Shown here in pieces: positions 23,629 to 32,604 of a DNA stretch of 64,000 nucleotides. This DNA is from Couchioplanes caeruleus. GTDB lineage: Bacteria; Actinomycetota; Actinomycetes; Mycobacteriales; Micromonosporaceae. Numbering within the stretch: the stretch's first letter is position 1; each line of letters begins with the position of its first letter. Location of the stretch: the NCBI RefSeq assembly GCF_023499255.1, contig NZ_CP092183.1:1867501-1931500 (forward strand), given 5' to 3'. Both the position numbers and the translations under genes were made by a program. Under the pieces are notes generated by a model. The model was not told the origin of the DNA. It saw only the letters and a program-made list of their open reading frames with translations, and made no database searches.

Positions 23629-26600
23629 ATGGCTCAGGGTCTGCGCTACGCCGATGCCGTCAAGCTGCTCGGCGGGGCCGGTCCCGTCCTGCGGACGATG
23701 GACGACCTGCTGGGCGGTGCGCTCGCGGTCGCCACCGGCGGCGGCTCCGAGGTGGCGCTCAGCCTGTTCGACGCCAAGGCCGAGGTGATCCGGCTCGGCC
23801 ACGTCGTGGCCGGGAAGATCCAGGATTCGGTACGGGTCCTGGGCCGCTACGACCGCAGCAGCCGGCTGCAGGCTGCACATGGCGTGCTCGTGGTGTCCAG
23901 TTTCTTCGAAGCGCTGGACGCCACCGTGCGGGCGAGCGCGGTCGAGCCGCCCGAGCTGACGCGCGCCGACCAGATCATGCTCGCCTCGGACACCCGGGTC
24001 GACGGCAGCTGGCTGCACATGTTGTTCCACGCAGACCTGCCCGTGCCGGCGGCCGAGTCCTCGTACGCGGAGCTGCTCGCCGCTCTCGACGGCTGGTATC
24101 GGAGCATGGCGCGGCGGGTGCGGGCGTACCTCGAGGGGCTCGCGGTGTGGGACCGGGCGAGCGACACCGACCAGCGCCGGGCGGCCGAGCTGATCGAGAA
24201 CCGGGTGCCTGCGCTGGCCCTGCGCCGGTACGAGGAGGTGCACCGGCAGCTGGCTGTGGACGTACCCGAATTCGGGTTGTGGGTGGCGGCCGCCGACCGG
24301 CGCCGGATCGGGCAGAGCCTCACCGAGCTGCGGGAACTGCTGGAGCGTGCCACGTCCGGCCGGGACCCCTCGGCGCGGCGGGCGGGGCTGGCGGCGGCGT
24401 ACCGGGCGGATCTGGAGCGTTCCGTGGCCGGCGACGCCACCGGTGACCTGGTCGCGCCCGCGTTGCGCGACGCGTACCTGGATCCGCGGTTCCGGGTGAA
24501 GGCCGCCGGCCCGGGGGACCGGGTGGCGACCGACTCCTGGTGGGACGGCGACATCCGCCACGACCTGGCCGGCTTCCTGGCGCGGTATCTGACGACGCCG
24601 CAGGCGGCGGAGGCGCCGCTGCTGCTGCTCGGCCAGCCGGGCGCCGGGAAGTCCGCGCTGACCCGGGTGCTCGCCGCGCGGCTGCCGGCAGCGGACTTCC
24701 TCGCGGTCCGGGTGGTGCTGCGCGAGGTGCCGGCGGAGGCCGGCATCCAGGACCAGATCGAGGTCGCGGTCCGCGCGACGATCGGCGAGAGCATCGCGTG
24801 GGCGGACCTGGCCCGCGACGCCGGCGACGCGATGCCGCTGATCCTGCTGGACGGCTTCGACGAGCTGCTGCAGGCCACCGGCATCCACCAGTCCGACTAC
24901 CTGCACCGGGTGGCCGAGTTCCAGCGGCGCGAGGCCGTGCAGGGGCGCCCGGTCGCGGTGATGGTCACGAGCAGGGTGGCGGTCGGGGACCGGGCACGGG
25001 TGCCGGCCGGCAGCCTCGCCGTACGCCTGGAGGGCTTCGACGAGTCCCAGGTGGCGCGCTGGCTGCTGACCTGGAACGCGGCGAACGCCGCCCGCCCCGG
25101 CCACCGCGACCTGCTGCCGGAGCAGGTCGGCCGCTTCCCCGACTTCTGCGAGCAGCCGCTGCTGCTGCTCATGCTGGCGCTCTACGACGCGACGACGTAC
25201 GGGCTGCAGGGCGACGCCGCGTTCGGCACCACGCAGCTCTACGAGCGGCTGCTCAGCAGCTTCGCCGAGCGGGAGGTGCGGCGGCTGCACCCCGGCGCGC
25301 CGGAGCACGCCGTACCGGCGCTGGTGGACGAGGAGCTGGTCCGGCTGTCGGTGGTCGCGTTCTCGATGTTCAACCGGGTGCGGCAGTCGGTGACGGAACG
25401 GCAGCTCGACGCGGACCTGCGGGCGCTCGGCGTCGGCCCGGTGCGCCCCGGCGGTGACGAGGCCTTCCGCCGGCCTCTGTCCGGCGCGGAGGAGCTGATC
25501 GGGCGCTTCTTCTTCATCCAGCGTGCCCGGGCGCTGAGCGACGGCCAGACCCTGCAGACGTACGAGTTCCTGCACGCCACCTTCGGCGAGTTCCTGGTGG
25601 CGCGGCTCGTGGTCCGGCTGGTGCGTGACACGGCCGCCCGGGCCGCGGTGATGACGCTGACGCTCGACGGGGGCGTACGCGACGACGGCCTGCTGCAGGC
25701 CCTGCTCGGCTGGACACCGCTCGCGGCGCGCGGCACGGTGCTGCCGTTCGTGACCGAGCTGCTGCGCGAGCAGGACCTGACCGCCGTACGGGCCTGGCTC
25801 CTGGACGCGCTGCGGGCGGCGGTGCTGCGGCCGGCGTACCCGCAGCGCGAGTACCGGCCCACCGACCGGCGCCTGGATCACCTCACGGCGACGTACTCGC
25901 TGAATCTGGCGCTCCTGACGCTGGCCTGCGGGGAGCCGCTGCGGGCCTCGGAGGTCTTCGTGCACGCCGCCGACCCGGCTTACTGGCTGCGGGTGGCCGC
26001 GCTGCAATGGGAGGCGGCGGTGCCGTCCGGCATCTGGAGCGACCTGGTCGACACGATGACGGTGATCCGCAGCTGGGACGGCGACCGGCGCGACCTTGTC
26101 CTCGACGCGACGTCGCAGCGCCGCTTCCCGGCCGTCGACCTGGCGTGGACCGCGGCCGGCGCGCGGACCTGGACGTCGGTCCCGTACGAGCAGGTGGCGA
26201 ACCGGCTGCAGCTCACCGGGGAGACGAGCGCGGACCTGCTGCGGCTGGCCCTGGAGCCGCTGGGGCAGTGGGCGCCCGACACCGTCACGACCGTGGTCCC
26301 CCTCGGCGAGGACGACGCCGACACGGTCGCGCACTGCCTCACCCGCGTCTGGGTCGCCTCAGCGCGAGGCCCCGACGACCTGCCCGCCGAATACACCCGC
26401 GCCGTCGCGGTCCTCTTCGGCGGCGGCCCCGAGCGGGCGGGCCGGCAACTGCACTTCGGCCGGGCGGCCCGGATGCTGCTCGGCATGCTGGCCCGCGACG
26501 CCGGCCGGCTGCCCGTCGGGGACGTGCTCTCCTGGCTGCGGCTGGTGTCGGCCGGCGGCTACTTCCGCCGCTCCGTGCCCGAGGTCCTGGAGTGCCTCGC

Positions 26601-26859
26601 CGCCCTGCACGCCCCGGCGGACAGCGGGGTGGCCCAGCTGATCGACGGCATGGACCTGCTGCGCCTGCGCCTGGACATCACCGACCAGCTCCGGGTTGTC
26701 GCCGCCCTCCACGAGCTGCGCGAGCACCTCCCGGAGAGCACGCTCCGGCTGCTGAGGGCCAACCTGGCACCCGATGCGGCCTCGCGAAGCCGCACCGGCA
26801 GCCCGCTCGCCGCGGACCGGGCGCTGGCGGCGCGGGTGCACCGGGCGCTCGATCAGTAG
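23629..26859 (+). CDS. NACHT-domain STAND NTPase (probable anti-phage/immune-type protein)
   Basis: A 1076-residue protein. Residues 1-280 form an all-helical N-terminal region (LRYADAVKLLGGAGPVLRTM; LFDAKAEVIRLGHVVAGKIQ) of the kind named NACHT N-terminal helical; it resembles the NNH7 class, which I cannot confirm here. The NTPase core has Walker A GQPGAGKS (335-342) and Walker B LILLDGFDE (Asp408, Asp411-Glu412), the NACHT-type acidic pattern, then a winged-helix region (LYERLLSSFAEREVRRLHPG; EFLHATFGEFLVARLVVRL). The C-terminal 450 residues look helical and may be the sensor. No known effector enzyme is fused. ATG at 23629. It ends 14 bases from a DarT remnant. Confidence 0.85.
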   Translation: MAQGLRYADAVKLLGGAGPVLRTMDDLLGGALAVATGGGSEVALSLFDAKAEVIRLGHVVAGKIQDSVRVLGRYDRSSRLQAAHGVLVVSSFFEALDATVRASAVEPPELTRADQIMLASDTRVDGSWLHMLFHADLPVPAAESSYAELLAALDGWYRSMARRVRAYLEGLAVWDRASDTDQRRAAELIENRVPALALRRYEEVHRQLAVDVPEFGLWVAAADRRRIGQSLTELRELLERATSGRDPSARRAGLAAAYRADLERSVAGDATGDLVAPALRDAYLDPRFRVKAAGPGDRVATDSWWDGDIRHDLAGFLARYLTTPQAAEAPLLLLGQPGAGKSALTRVLAARLPAADFLAVRVVLREVPAEAGIQDQIEVAVRATIGESIAWADLARDAGDAMPLILLDGFDELLQATGIHQSDYLHRVAEFQRREAVQGRPVAVMVTSRVAVGDRARVPAGSLAVRLEGFDESQVARWLLTWNAANAARPGHRDLLPEQVGRFPDFCEQPLLLLMLALYDATTYGLQGDAAFGTTQLYERLLSSFAEREVRRLHPGAPEHAVPALVDEELVRLSVVAFSMFNRVRQSVTERQLDADLRALGVGPVRPGGDEAFRRPLSGAEELIGRFFFIQRARALSDGQTLQTYEFLHATFGEFLVARLVVRLVRDTAARAAVMTLTLDGGVRDDGLLQALLGWTPLAARGTVLPFVTELLREQDLTAVRAWLLDALRAAVLRPAYPQREYRPTDRRLDHLTATYSLNLALLTLACGEPLRASEVFVHAADPAYWLRVAALQWEAAVPSGIWSDLVDTMTVIRSWDGDRRDLVLDATSQRRFPAVDLAWTAAGARTWTSVPYEQVANRLQLTGETSADLLRLALEPLGQWAPDTVTTVVPLGEDDADTVAHCLTRVWVASARGPDDLPAEYTRAVAVLFGGGPERAGRQLHFGRAARMLLGMLARDAGRLPVGDVLSWLRLVSAGGYFRRSVPEVLECLAALHAPADSGVAQLIDGMDLLRLRLDITDQLRVVAALHELREHLPESTLRLLRANLAPDAASRSRTGSPLAADRALAARVHRALDQ

Positions 26860-26872
26860 CCGCCGTGTCCGC

Positions 26873-27112
26873 TCACCGCGCGAAGTAGAACGGCACGAAA
26901 TCCCCGACGTGTCCGCCGGGTGGGACGGGAATGCGGCGCTGTCGCCCCGACTCCTTGATGTCCTTGGCGCCGACCTCGGTCGCGGTCATGCCTTCGCGGG
27001 TGACGGCGTCGCACGTGAGACCGTCCGTGCGACGGATTCCCGCGAGATTGTCCAGGTGCGTGAAGTGGAACAGTCAGTGGTCGCCGGTGGCTGGAACAAC
27101 TGCGTCCGTCAT
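26873..27112 (-). pseudogene. Remnant of DarT-type DNA thymidine ADP-ribosyltransferase (N-terminal third)
   Basis: Read on the minus strand from the ATG at 27112, the frame has 12 codons, a TGA (27076-27074), then 66 more codons that match the DarT N-terminus: LFHFTHLDNLAGI, EVGAKDIKESGRQRRIPVP and GGHVGDFVPFYFAR. DarT toxins put ADP-ribose on thymidine in single-stranded DNA. The frame ends at TGA 26875-26873, where DarT normally continues with PRSPMLY, so about two thirds of the protein, including the catalytic glutamate region, is missing. The break is 14 bases from the NACHT stop, as if a recombination joined the two. No DarG antitoxin gene is in the window. It is not expected to be functional. 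Confidence 0.8.
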
Positions 27113-27231
27113 GCTTGTAGTCGGTCTCCAAGTCCTTGCCGGGTGCTCGACCGGTGGCGGGACCAGGATGACATCGACCGACCACGCTGTGTCGGCGGCA
27201 CAGCGGCGCATCCCGAAAGACTGGAACCACT

Positions 27232-27807
27232 ATGGCGCTCGCACTCCCCATCGCCGCTGAGGCGAACGAACTGCTCGACCACGACCCGCTGGCACTGCTC
27301 ATCGGCATGGTGCTCGATCAGCAGATTCCGCTGGAGAAGGCGTTCAGCTCCCCGTACGTCCTGACGCAGCGCCTCGGGCACGCGCCGACCGCGCAGGAGC
27401 TGGCCGGCTTCGATCCGGATGCGCTCGTCGCGATCTTCGCCGAGCCGCCCGCGCTGCACCGGTTCCCGAAGGCGATGGCCGGGCGGGTGCAGGAGGTGTG
27501 CCGGGTGCTCGTCGCCGGCTATGACGGGGATGCCGCGAACCTGTGGCGGGACGTGGCGGACGGCAAGGAGCTGGTCAAGCGGATCGCGTCGCTGCCCGGG
27601 TTCGGGAAGCAGAAATCGCAGATCTTCGCCGCGCTGCTCGGCAAGCAGTACGGCGTGCAGCCGCCCGGATGGCGGGAGGCCGCGGGCGCGTACGGCGAGG
27701 AGGGCGCGCACCGGTCCGTGGCGGACATCGTCGACGACGAGTCGCTGGCGCGCGTACGGGCGTTCAAGAAGGAGATGAAGGCCGCGGCGAAGCACGCAGC
27801 AGGCTGA
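27232..27807 (+). CDS. HhH-GPD family DNA repair protein (TIGR03252 type)
   Basis: A 191-residue protein with the endonuclease III/AlkA superfamily fold. The N-terminal LLIGMVLDQQIPLEKAFSSP is the family signature and IASLPGFGKQKSQIFAALL is the helix-hairpin-helix (LPGFGKQK). The usual catalytic Asp/Lys of MutY/Nth is not obvious, and no FeS cysteines are seen, so the glycosylase activity and substrate are uncertain. ATG at 27232. The end overlaps the convergent EAL gene by 44 bases. Confidence 0.85.
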   Translation: MALALPIAAEANELLDHDPLALLIGMVLDQQIPLEKAFSSPYVLTQRLGHAPTAQELAGFDPDALVAIFAEPPALHRFPKAMAGRVQEVCRVLVAGYDGDAANLWRDVADGKELVKRIASLPGFGKQKSQIFAALLGKQYGVQPPGWREAAGAYGEEGAHRSVADIVDDESLARVRAFKKEMKAAAKHAAG

Positions 27808-30220
27808 CCAGCTCGGTGGCCGGCAGCGGGGCGGCGAAGAGGTAACCCTGACCCACCCGGCAGCCGAGGAGTTGCAGCTCGGCCGCCTGGTCGGTGGTCT
27901 CGATACCTTCGGCGACGGTGGTCAGGTGCAGCGCGTGGCTCAGCCGCAGGATCGCCTCGGTGATGCCGGCGCCCTCCGGGGTGCCGTTCAGCTCCGCCAC
28001 GAAGCTCCGGTCGATCTTCAGGATGTCGACCGGCAGGCGGGTCAGGTAGTGCAGCGACGAGTAGCCCGTACCGAAGTCGTCGATCGCCACCCGGATGCCG
28101 TGCGAGCGGAACGCCGCCAGCATCGAGATGCTCGCGGCGTCGTCCACCAGCGCCGACTCGGTGATCTCCAGCACCAGGCGGGCCGGGGCCAGGCCGGTAC
28201 GCGCCAGCACCGACAGCACGTCCCGCACCAGCGTCGGCACCTGCAGCTGGCGCGGGGACAGGTTGACGCTGACGTACATGTCGCCGGACCAGGAGACGAC
28301 CTGGCGGCAGGCCTGCTCGAGGACGTACATGCCGAGCGCGTTGATCAGGCCGCTGCGCTCGGCGATCGGGATGAACCGGCCCGGTGAGACCACGCCGAGC
28401 GTGGGGTGCTGCCAGCGGACCAGCGCCTCCACGCCGATCGGGCGGCTGTCGGAGAGGTCGACCAGCGGCTGGTAGAGCACGGTCAGCTCGTTGCGGTCGA
28501 GGGCGCCGGACAGGTCCTCGCCGAGCTGGGCGTCCGCGGCGCGGCGGTCGGACATCGACGGGTCGTGCAGCTGGACGCCGTGCGTACCGAGGTTCTTGGC
28601 CTGGTACATGGCCACGTCGGCGCGGCGGAGCAGGTCCTTCGGGGTGTCGCCGGCCCGGCTGGTGGCGACGCCGATGCTGGCCCGGACGGGCAGCGTGTCC
28701 TCGCCCAGCACCACGGGCGTGTCGGCCGCCGCGGCGAGCACCCGGTGCGCCGCGGACAGCGCGCTCTCGGCGTCGATGACGTCGGTGAGCAGCACCACGA
28801 ACTCGTCGCCGCCGATCCGGGCGGCCACGTCCTCGGACCGTACGCAGCCGCGCAGCACGTCGGCGAACCCGGTCAGCATGGTGTCGCCGGCCGCGTGCCC
28901 GTACGCGTCGTTGACCAGCTTGAAGTCGTCCAGGTCGATGAGCAGCAGCGCGACGTCCTGCCGGCTCCCCACCGTCGCGGCGAGCCGGGCGTCCAGCCCG
29001 GCCCGGTTCGCCAGCCCGGTCAGCGGGTCGTGCAGGGCCATGAGCTGCAGCTCGTTCTCCCGCTGCCGCAGCCGGGTCTCGACCTCCTGCCGCCGCTGGA
29101 TGTCGAGGCGCAGCGCGGCGGTGGCCGCGTCGACCTTGCTCATGGCCCGGTTGCGCGCGCCGGTGAGCAGGCCGACCAGCGCGGCGAGCAGCAGCGTGAT
29201 CGTCATGGCCACCGTGAACGTGCTGGTCACGATGCCCCGGTCGGTCTCGTCGAGCAGCCGCTTGGTGGGGTGCACGTCGAGCTTCCAGGTGCGCAGCCCG
29301 GCGGCCATGAACGACACCCGGTCCAGCGTCGCCGACGGGCGCGCGTCGCCGCCCGCGGCCCGCGCCACGGTCCGGCCGCTGCCGTCGGCGGGGTCGTCCA
29401 GCTCGGCGGTGACGGCGCCGTGCGACTGCGTACGCAGCGTCTCGTTCAGCAGGTCACCGCCGTGCACGCCCATCGTCAGCCAGCCGCGGAACGCGCCGCC
29501 GATGAACGACACCGGTACGGCGAAGGTGAACGCCAGCTGCTGCTGTGCCGCGGGCAGGGTCCGGTCGGCCGGCAGCACGTACGCCCGGCTCACCGCCAGC
29601 CCGCCGATCAGCCGCGCCTCGGCGAGCGTCTCCTCGGCCTCCGGAGAGGCGCTCATGTCCGCCCCGGCCTCGATCGCCGTGCCGTCGAAGGAGCGGGTGA
29701 ACACCATGAACGCGTGCTCGTCCCCGTTGCCGACCGGCTGCAACCGCAGGTCCTTCGCGCCCTTGCCGCGCCAGTAGTCCTCCAGCGCCTGGACGCCGGC
29801 GTCCGGGGCCGAGGCCACGAACGCCAGCGAGGCCGCGCCGGGCAGCCGCCGGTTGCTCGCCTTCGCCGTGATCCACGCGAAGTCGTCGGCGGTCAGATCG
29901 GTCTGCGAGCCCAGCGCGATGGCCACGTCGGCGAGCGTGTCGGCGTACCGCTGGACCTCGGTCGTGATCGCCCGGCTCAGGTCGCTGGTGTAGCGGTCCA
30001 TGAGCTGCGCGGCGTAGCGCTGCTCCGAGGCACGGGCGCCGCGGGCGGCTCCCCAGGACACCGCCGTGCCGATCAGCGTGACCACGACGACGAGAGCGAC
30101 GCCGGCCCAGCGCCGCTTCGAGACGTGGGAGCCCGAGCGCACGGACTTCCAGATCGGTCGCGGGACGCCGGAATGAAGGCTTGCCGAGCGGGCTGCGTCG
30201 ATACTGGGCACCTTCCGCAC
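27764..30220 (-). CDS. CHASE-GGDEF-EAL dual-domain cyclic-di-GMP enzyme
   Basis: An 818-residue membrane protein. TM1 is at about 38-57, a CHASE-like extracellular sensor at 65-315, TM2 at 331-353, and cytoplasmic GGDEF (Gly470-Phe474) and EAL (Glu598-Leu600) domains follow. GGDEF is intact, with an I-site RxxD (Arg461, Asp464) five residues before it. EAL residues are intact too (VEALVRWQHP, SVNLSPRQL, EITES, AIDDFGTGYSSL, ILKIDRSF). Both synthesis and breakdown of c-di-GMP therefore look possible. The GTG at 30220 is the longest start; a GTG at 30142 (792 residues) would leave more room for a promoter, as the divergent gene starts at 30241. It overlaps the HhH-GPD gene tail-to-tail. Confidence 0.92.
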   Translation of the reverse strand: MRKVPSIDAARSASLHSGVPRPIWKSVRSGSHVSKRRWAGVALVVVVTLIGTAVSWGAARGARASEQRYAAQLMDRYTSDLSRAITTEVQRYADTLADVAIALGSQTDLTADDFAWITAKASNRRLPGAASLAFVASAPDAGVQALEDYWRGKGAKDLRLQPVGNGDEHAFMVFTRSFDGTAIEAGADMSASPEAEETLAEARLIGGLAVSRAYVLPADRTLPAAQQQLAFTFAVPVSFIGGAFRGWLTMGVHGGDLLNETLRTQSHGAVTAELDDPADGSGRTVARAAGGDARPSATLDRVSFMAAGLRTWKLDVHPTKRLLDETDRGIVTSTFTVAMTITLLLAALVGLLTGARNRAMSKVDAATAALRLDIQRRQEVETRLRQRENELQLMALHDPLTGLANRAGLDARLAATVGSRQDVALLLIDLDDFKLVNDAYGHAAGDTMLTGFADVLRGCVRSEDVAARIGGDEFVVLLTDVIDAESALSAAHRVLAAAADTPVVLGEDTLPVRASIGVATSRAGDTPKDLLRRADVAMYQAKNLGTHGVQLHDPSMSDRRAADAQLGEDLSGALDRNELTVLYQPLVDLSDSRPIGVEALVRWQHPTLGVVSPGRFIPIAERSGLINALGMYVLEQACRQVVSWSGDMYVSVNLSPRQLQVPTLVRDVLSVLARTGLAPARLVLEITESALVDDAASISMLAAFRSHGIRVAIDDFGTGYSSLHYLTRLPVDILKIDRSFVAELNGTPEGAGITEAILRLSHALHLTTVAEGIETTDQAAELQLLGCRVGQGYLFAAPLPATELVSLLRASPRPSSPS

Positions 30221-30240
30221 GGCAGTGCAAGGATGGGCCG

Positions 30241-30588
30241 GTGAAGAAGCAGCCGGAGCGGCCGGTGCTGATCACCGACGCCGCCCGCAGCCAGAGCGAC
30301 CAGCTCCGCAGCCGCGAGATCCGCTACGTGACGATGATGGGCCTGAGGGCCGCGTGCCTGATCCTGGGCGCGGTCCTGATCAGCGTGCGCCCGCCGCTGC
30401 TTCCGCTCTGGCTCTCCCTCTGCGCGGCCGGCATGGTCTTCCTGCCCTGGGCCGCCGTCCTGATCGCCAACGACCGCCCGCCCAAGCACAAGGCCGCCCC
30501 GCCGCCGCGCGTCGAGAAGCTGCAGCCGGCGATCGAGCCGCGCACGGCCGAGGAGACCACCCACCGCACCATCGACGTCGAGCCTTAG
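30241..30588 (+). CDS. DUF3099 membrane protein
   Basis: A 115-residue protein with two membrane helices (MMGLRAACLILGAVLISV and LWLSLCAAGMVFLPWAAVLI) between a polar N-terminus (VLITDAARSQSDQLRSREI) and a Pro/Lys-rich tail. This is the DUF3099 pattern. Function is unknown. GTG at 30241 follows AAGGA. It overlaps the convergent psuK stop by 4 bases. Confidence 0.87.
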   Translation: MKKQPERPVLITDAARSQSDQLRSREIRYVTMMGLRAACLILGAVLISVRPPLLPLWLSLCAAGMVFLPWAAVLIANDRPPKHKAAPPPRVEKLQPAIEPRTAEETTHRTIDVEP

Positions 30589-31463
30589 GGTCGCGCTCCC
30601 ACGGTCGTCACGGCCGCGGCCCCGAGCGCCGCACCGGCCGCCAGCGCGGCCTGCGGCTCCGCGCCGGAACACCATGCCCCGAGCAGGCCGGCCGCGAAGG
30701 CGTCACCGGCCCCGGTCGGATCGATCGACGGTACGGGCACACCCGCCACCGACCGCAACACCCCGTCCCCGGATCGCCAGACGGCACCCTGCGCGCCGCG
30801 TTTCACGACCACGTTGCGGGCGTACGCGCCCAGTACGGCCGCCTGCTCCTCCGCGGTGCCGGGGCCGGCCAGCACGGCTGCCTCGTCGGCGTTGCAGAGC
30901 AGCAGGTCGGTGCCGCGTACGAGATCGAGAAAGTCACCCGCGGCGCGCAACGGCGCCGCCGAGGCCGCGTCGACGCTGGTCGTGATCCCTCGCTCGCGGG
31001 CCGCCGCGAGCGCCGCCAGCCCGCCCGGCCGGGACCCCGCGTGCAGCAGCGGGTAGCCCGAGAGGTGCAGGTGGGAGGCGTCCGGGACGCCCTTGACCGC
31101 CGCCGTGACGTCGCCCGGGTCGAGCAGCAGCGCGGCGCCCCGGTCGGTGATCATCGTGCGTTCGCCGGCCGAGCTGAGCACGACGACGCTGCCGGTGGCC
31201 GTACCGGTGTGGTGCCGCACCTCGCACCGCACGCCGGCCGCGACCAGCTCGGCGACCCGTTCCCGCCCGGCGTGGTCGTCGCCGACCGCCGCGACCAGCG
31301 TCACCGCGCAGCCGGCGTGGGCGAGCCAGGCGGCCGTGTTGGCCGCCTGACCGCCGCCGCCGACGCGGATGTGCGCCTGCGTGTCCGACCCGACCGCCGG
31401 CGTCCCGGCGTGCCGCACCAGGACATCGGTGACGAGATCGCCCACCACGAGCAGGTGGGTCAT
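30585..31463 (-). CDS. psuK: PfkB-family carbohydrate kinase, probable pseudouridine kinase
   Basis: A 292-residue ribokinase-fold protein. The N-terminal VGGGGQAANTAAWLAHAG and the C-terminal DPTGAGDAFAAGLL (catalytic Asp in GAGD) are the two PfkB signatures. Its ATG overlaps the stop of psuG (ATGA), so the two are coupled. In pseudouridine salvage the kinase makes pseudouridine 5'-phosphate, which the glycosidase splits. The pairing, rather than any motif, points to pseudouridine as substrate. Confidence 0.85.
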   Translation of the reverse strand: MTHLLVVGDLVTDVLVRHAGTPAVGSDTQAHIRVGGGGQAANTAAWLAHAGCAVTLVAAVGDDHAGRERVAELVAAGVRCEVRHHTGTATGSVVVLSSAGERTMITDRGAALLLDPGDVTAAVKGVPDASHLHLSGYPLLHAGSRPGGLAALAAARERGITTSVDAASAAPLRAAGDFLDLVRGTDLLLCNADEAAVLAGPGTAEEQAAVLGAYARNVVVKRGAQGAVWRSGDGVLRSVAGVPVPSIDPTGAGDAFAAGLLGAWCSGAEPQAALAAGAALGAAAVTTVGARP

Positions 31464-32428
31464 GCCGGCAGGGAGAAACCGAGCGCGGTGTGCGCCGGGG
31501 TCGCCGCCGCCGCGATCTGCGCCGCGAGGGCGGCGTTGCGCAGGATGATCCGCACGTTGACCTCGAGGCTCCTGCCCTCGGTGCTGCTGTGGAAGTGGCT
31601 CAGCAGGAACGGGGTCACGGCCTTGCCGGTCACCCCGTCGCGGGCGAGCATGTCCAGGCCCTCGGCGAGCGTACGGTCGTGCAGCTCCCGGTCCAGCTGC
31701 TCGTCGGCGGGCAGCGGGTTGCCGAGCACCAGCGCGCCCGCGCCGACCCCGTGGTCCTCGCGCGCCTGCATGACGGCCGCCACCTGGGCGGGGGAGTCGA
31801 GCTGCCAGTCCACGTCGTGGCCGCCGTCGGTGACGAAGAAGCCGGGGAAGCGGCGGGTGCCGTACCCGGCGACGGCCACGCCCAGCGTCTCCAGGCGCTC
31901 GAGGGTCGCCCCCACGTCGAGGATCGACTTGACCCCGGCACAGACCACGACGATCGGCGTACGCGCCAGCGTGGTCAGGTCGGCCGACTCGTCGAACGTC
32001 GTGCTGGCCTCCCGGTGCACGCCGCCGAGGCCGCCGGTGGCGAACACGCCGATGCCGGCCGCGGCCGCGACGGCGCTGGTGGCCGCGACGGTCGTGGCGC
32101 CGTCCGCCCCGGTCGCCGCGCCGAGGGCCAGGTCGCGCACCGAGAGTTTGGCCACGCCGTCCGCGCCGGCCAGGTGCTCGATCTGGGCGTCGTCCAGCCC
32201 GACGACGAGCTCGCCGCCGATCATGCCGATCGTGGCGGGCACGGCGCCGTTGTCGCGGACGGCCTGCTCGATCTCCCGGGCCACCCGCAGGTTGTCGGGT
32301 CGGGGCAGGCCGTGGGAGACGATCGTGCTCTCCAGGGCCACCACCGGATGTCCGTCGCGGCGGGCCCGGGTCACGTGGTCGCCGTAACGGATGGAGAAGC
32401 GGCCCACCGGCCGCGTGGAATCGGTCAC
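31460..32428 (-). CDS. psuG: Pseudouridine-5'-phosphate glycosidase
   Basis: A 322-residue PsuG that cleaves pseudouridine 5'-phosphate into uracil and ribose 5-phosphate. It has VVALESTIVSHGLPRPDN with Glu33, Lys94 (VAKLSVRDL), ATGGLGGVHREASTTFDESAD and the VVCAGVKSILDVGATLE segment with the lysine that forms the Schiff base in E. coli PsuG. GTG at 32428 has no ribosome site upstream, so the transcript could be leaderless. It is the first gene of an operon with psuK. Confidence 0.94.
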   Translation of the reverse strand: MTDSTRPVGRFSIRYGDHVTRARRDGHPVVALESTIVSHGLPRPDNLRVAREIEQAVRDNGAVPATIGMIGGELVVGLDDAQIEHLAGADGVAKLSVRDLALGAATGADGATTVAATSAVAAAAGIGVFATGGLGGVHREASTTFDESADLTTLARTPIVVVCAGVKSILDVGATLERLETLGVAVAGYGTRRFPGFFVTDGGHDVDWQLDSPAQVAAVMQAREDHGVGAGALVLGNPLPADEQLDRELHDRTLAEGLDMLARDGVTGKAVTPFLLSHFHSSTEGRSLEVNVRIILRNAALAAQIAAAATPAHTALGFSLPA

Positions 32429-32604
32429 GATGGCAACGGTACGGGCCCGGAAAGGCCCTTCGTCGTTGGACCGACCAGGCGTGAGCTGTCAGACTTGCGG
32501 GTTGGAGAGCTTCCGCCGCGAGACCGGGGGGCACGCGGTGGCCTACCTCACAAGACTCGACACCCGAGACCGGACGAGCACCACAGACCTGAGAGGCAGA
32601 TGCC

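Noticed and set aside
23191..26334. 1047-codon minus-strand frame opposite the NACHT gene
   Set aside because: Only the last 114 codons (from the ATG at 23535) lie outside the NACHT gene and look like a protein; the rest is antisense shadow.
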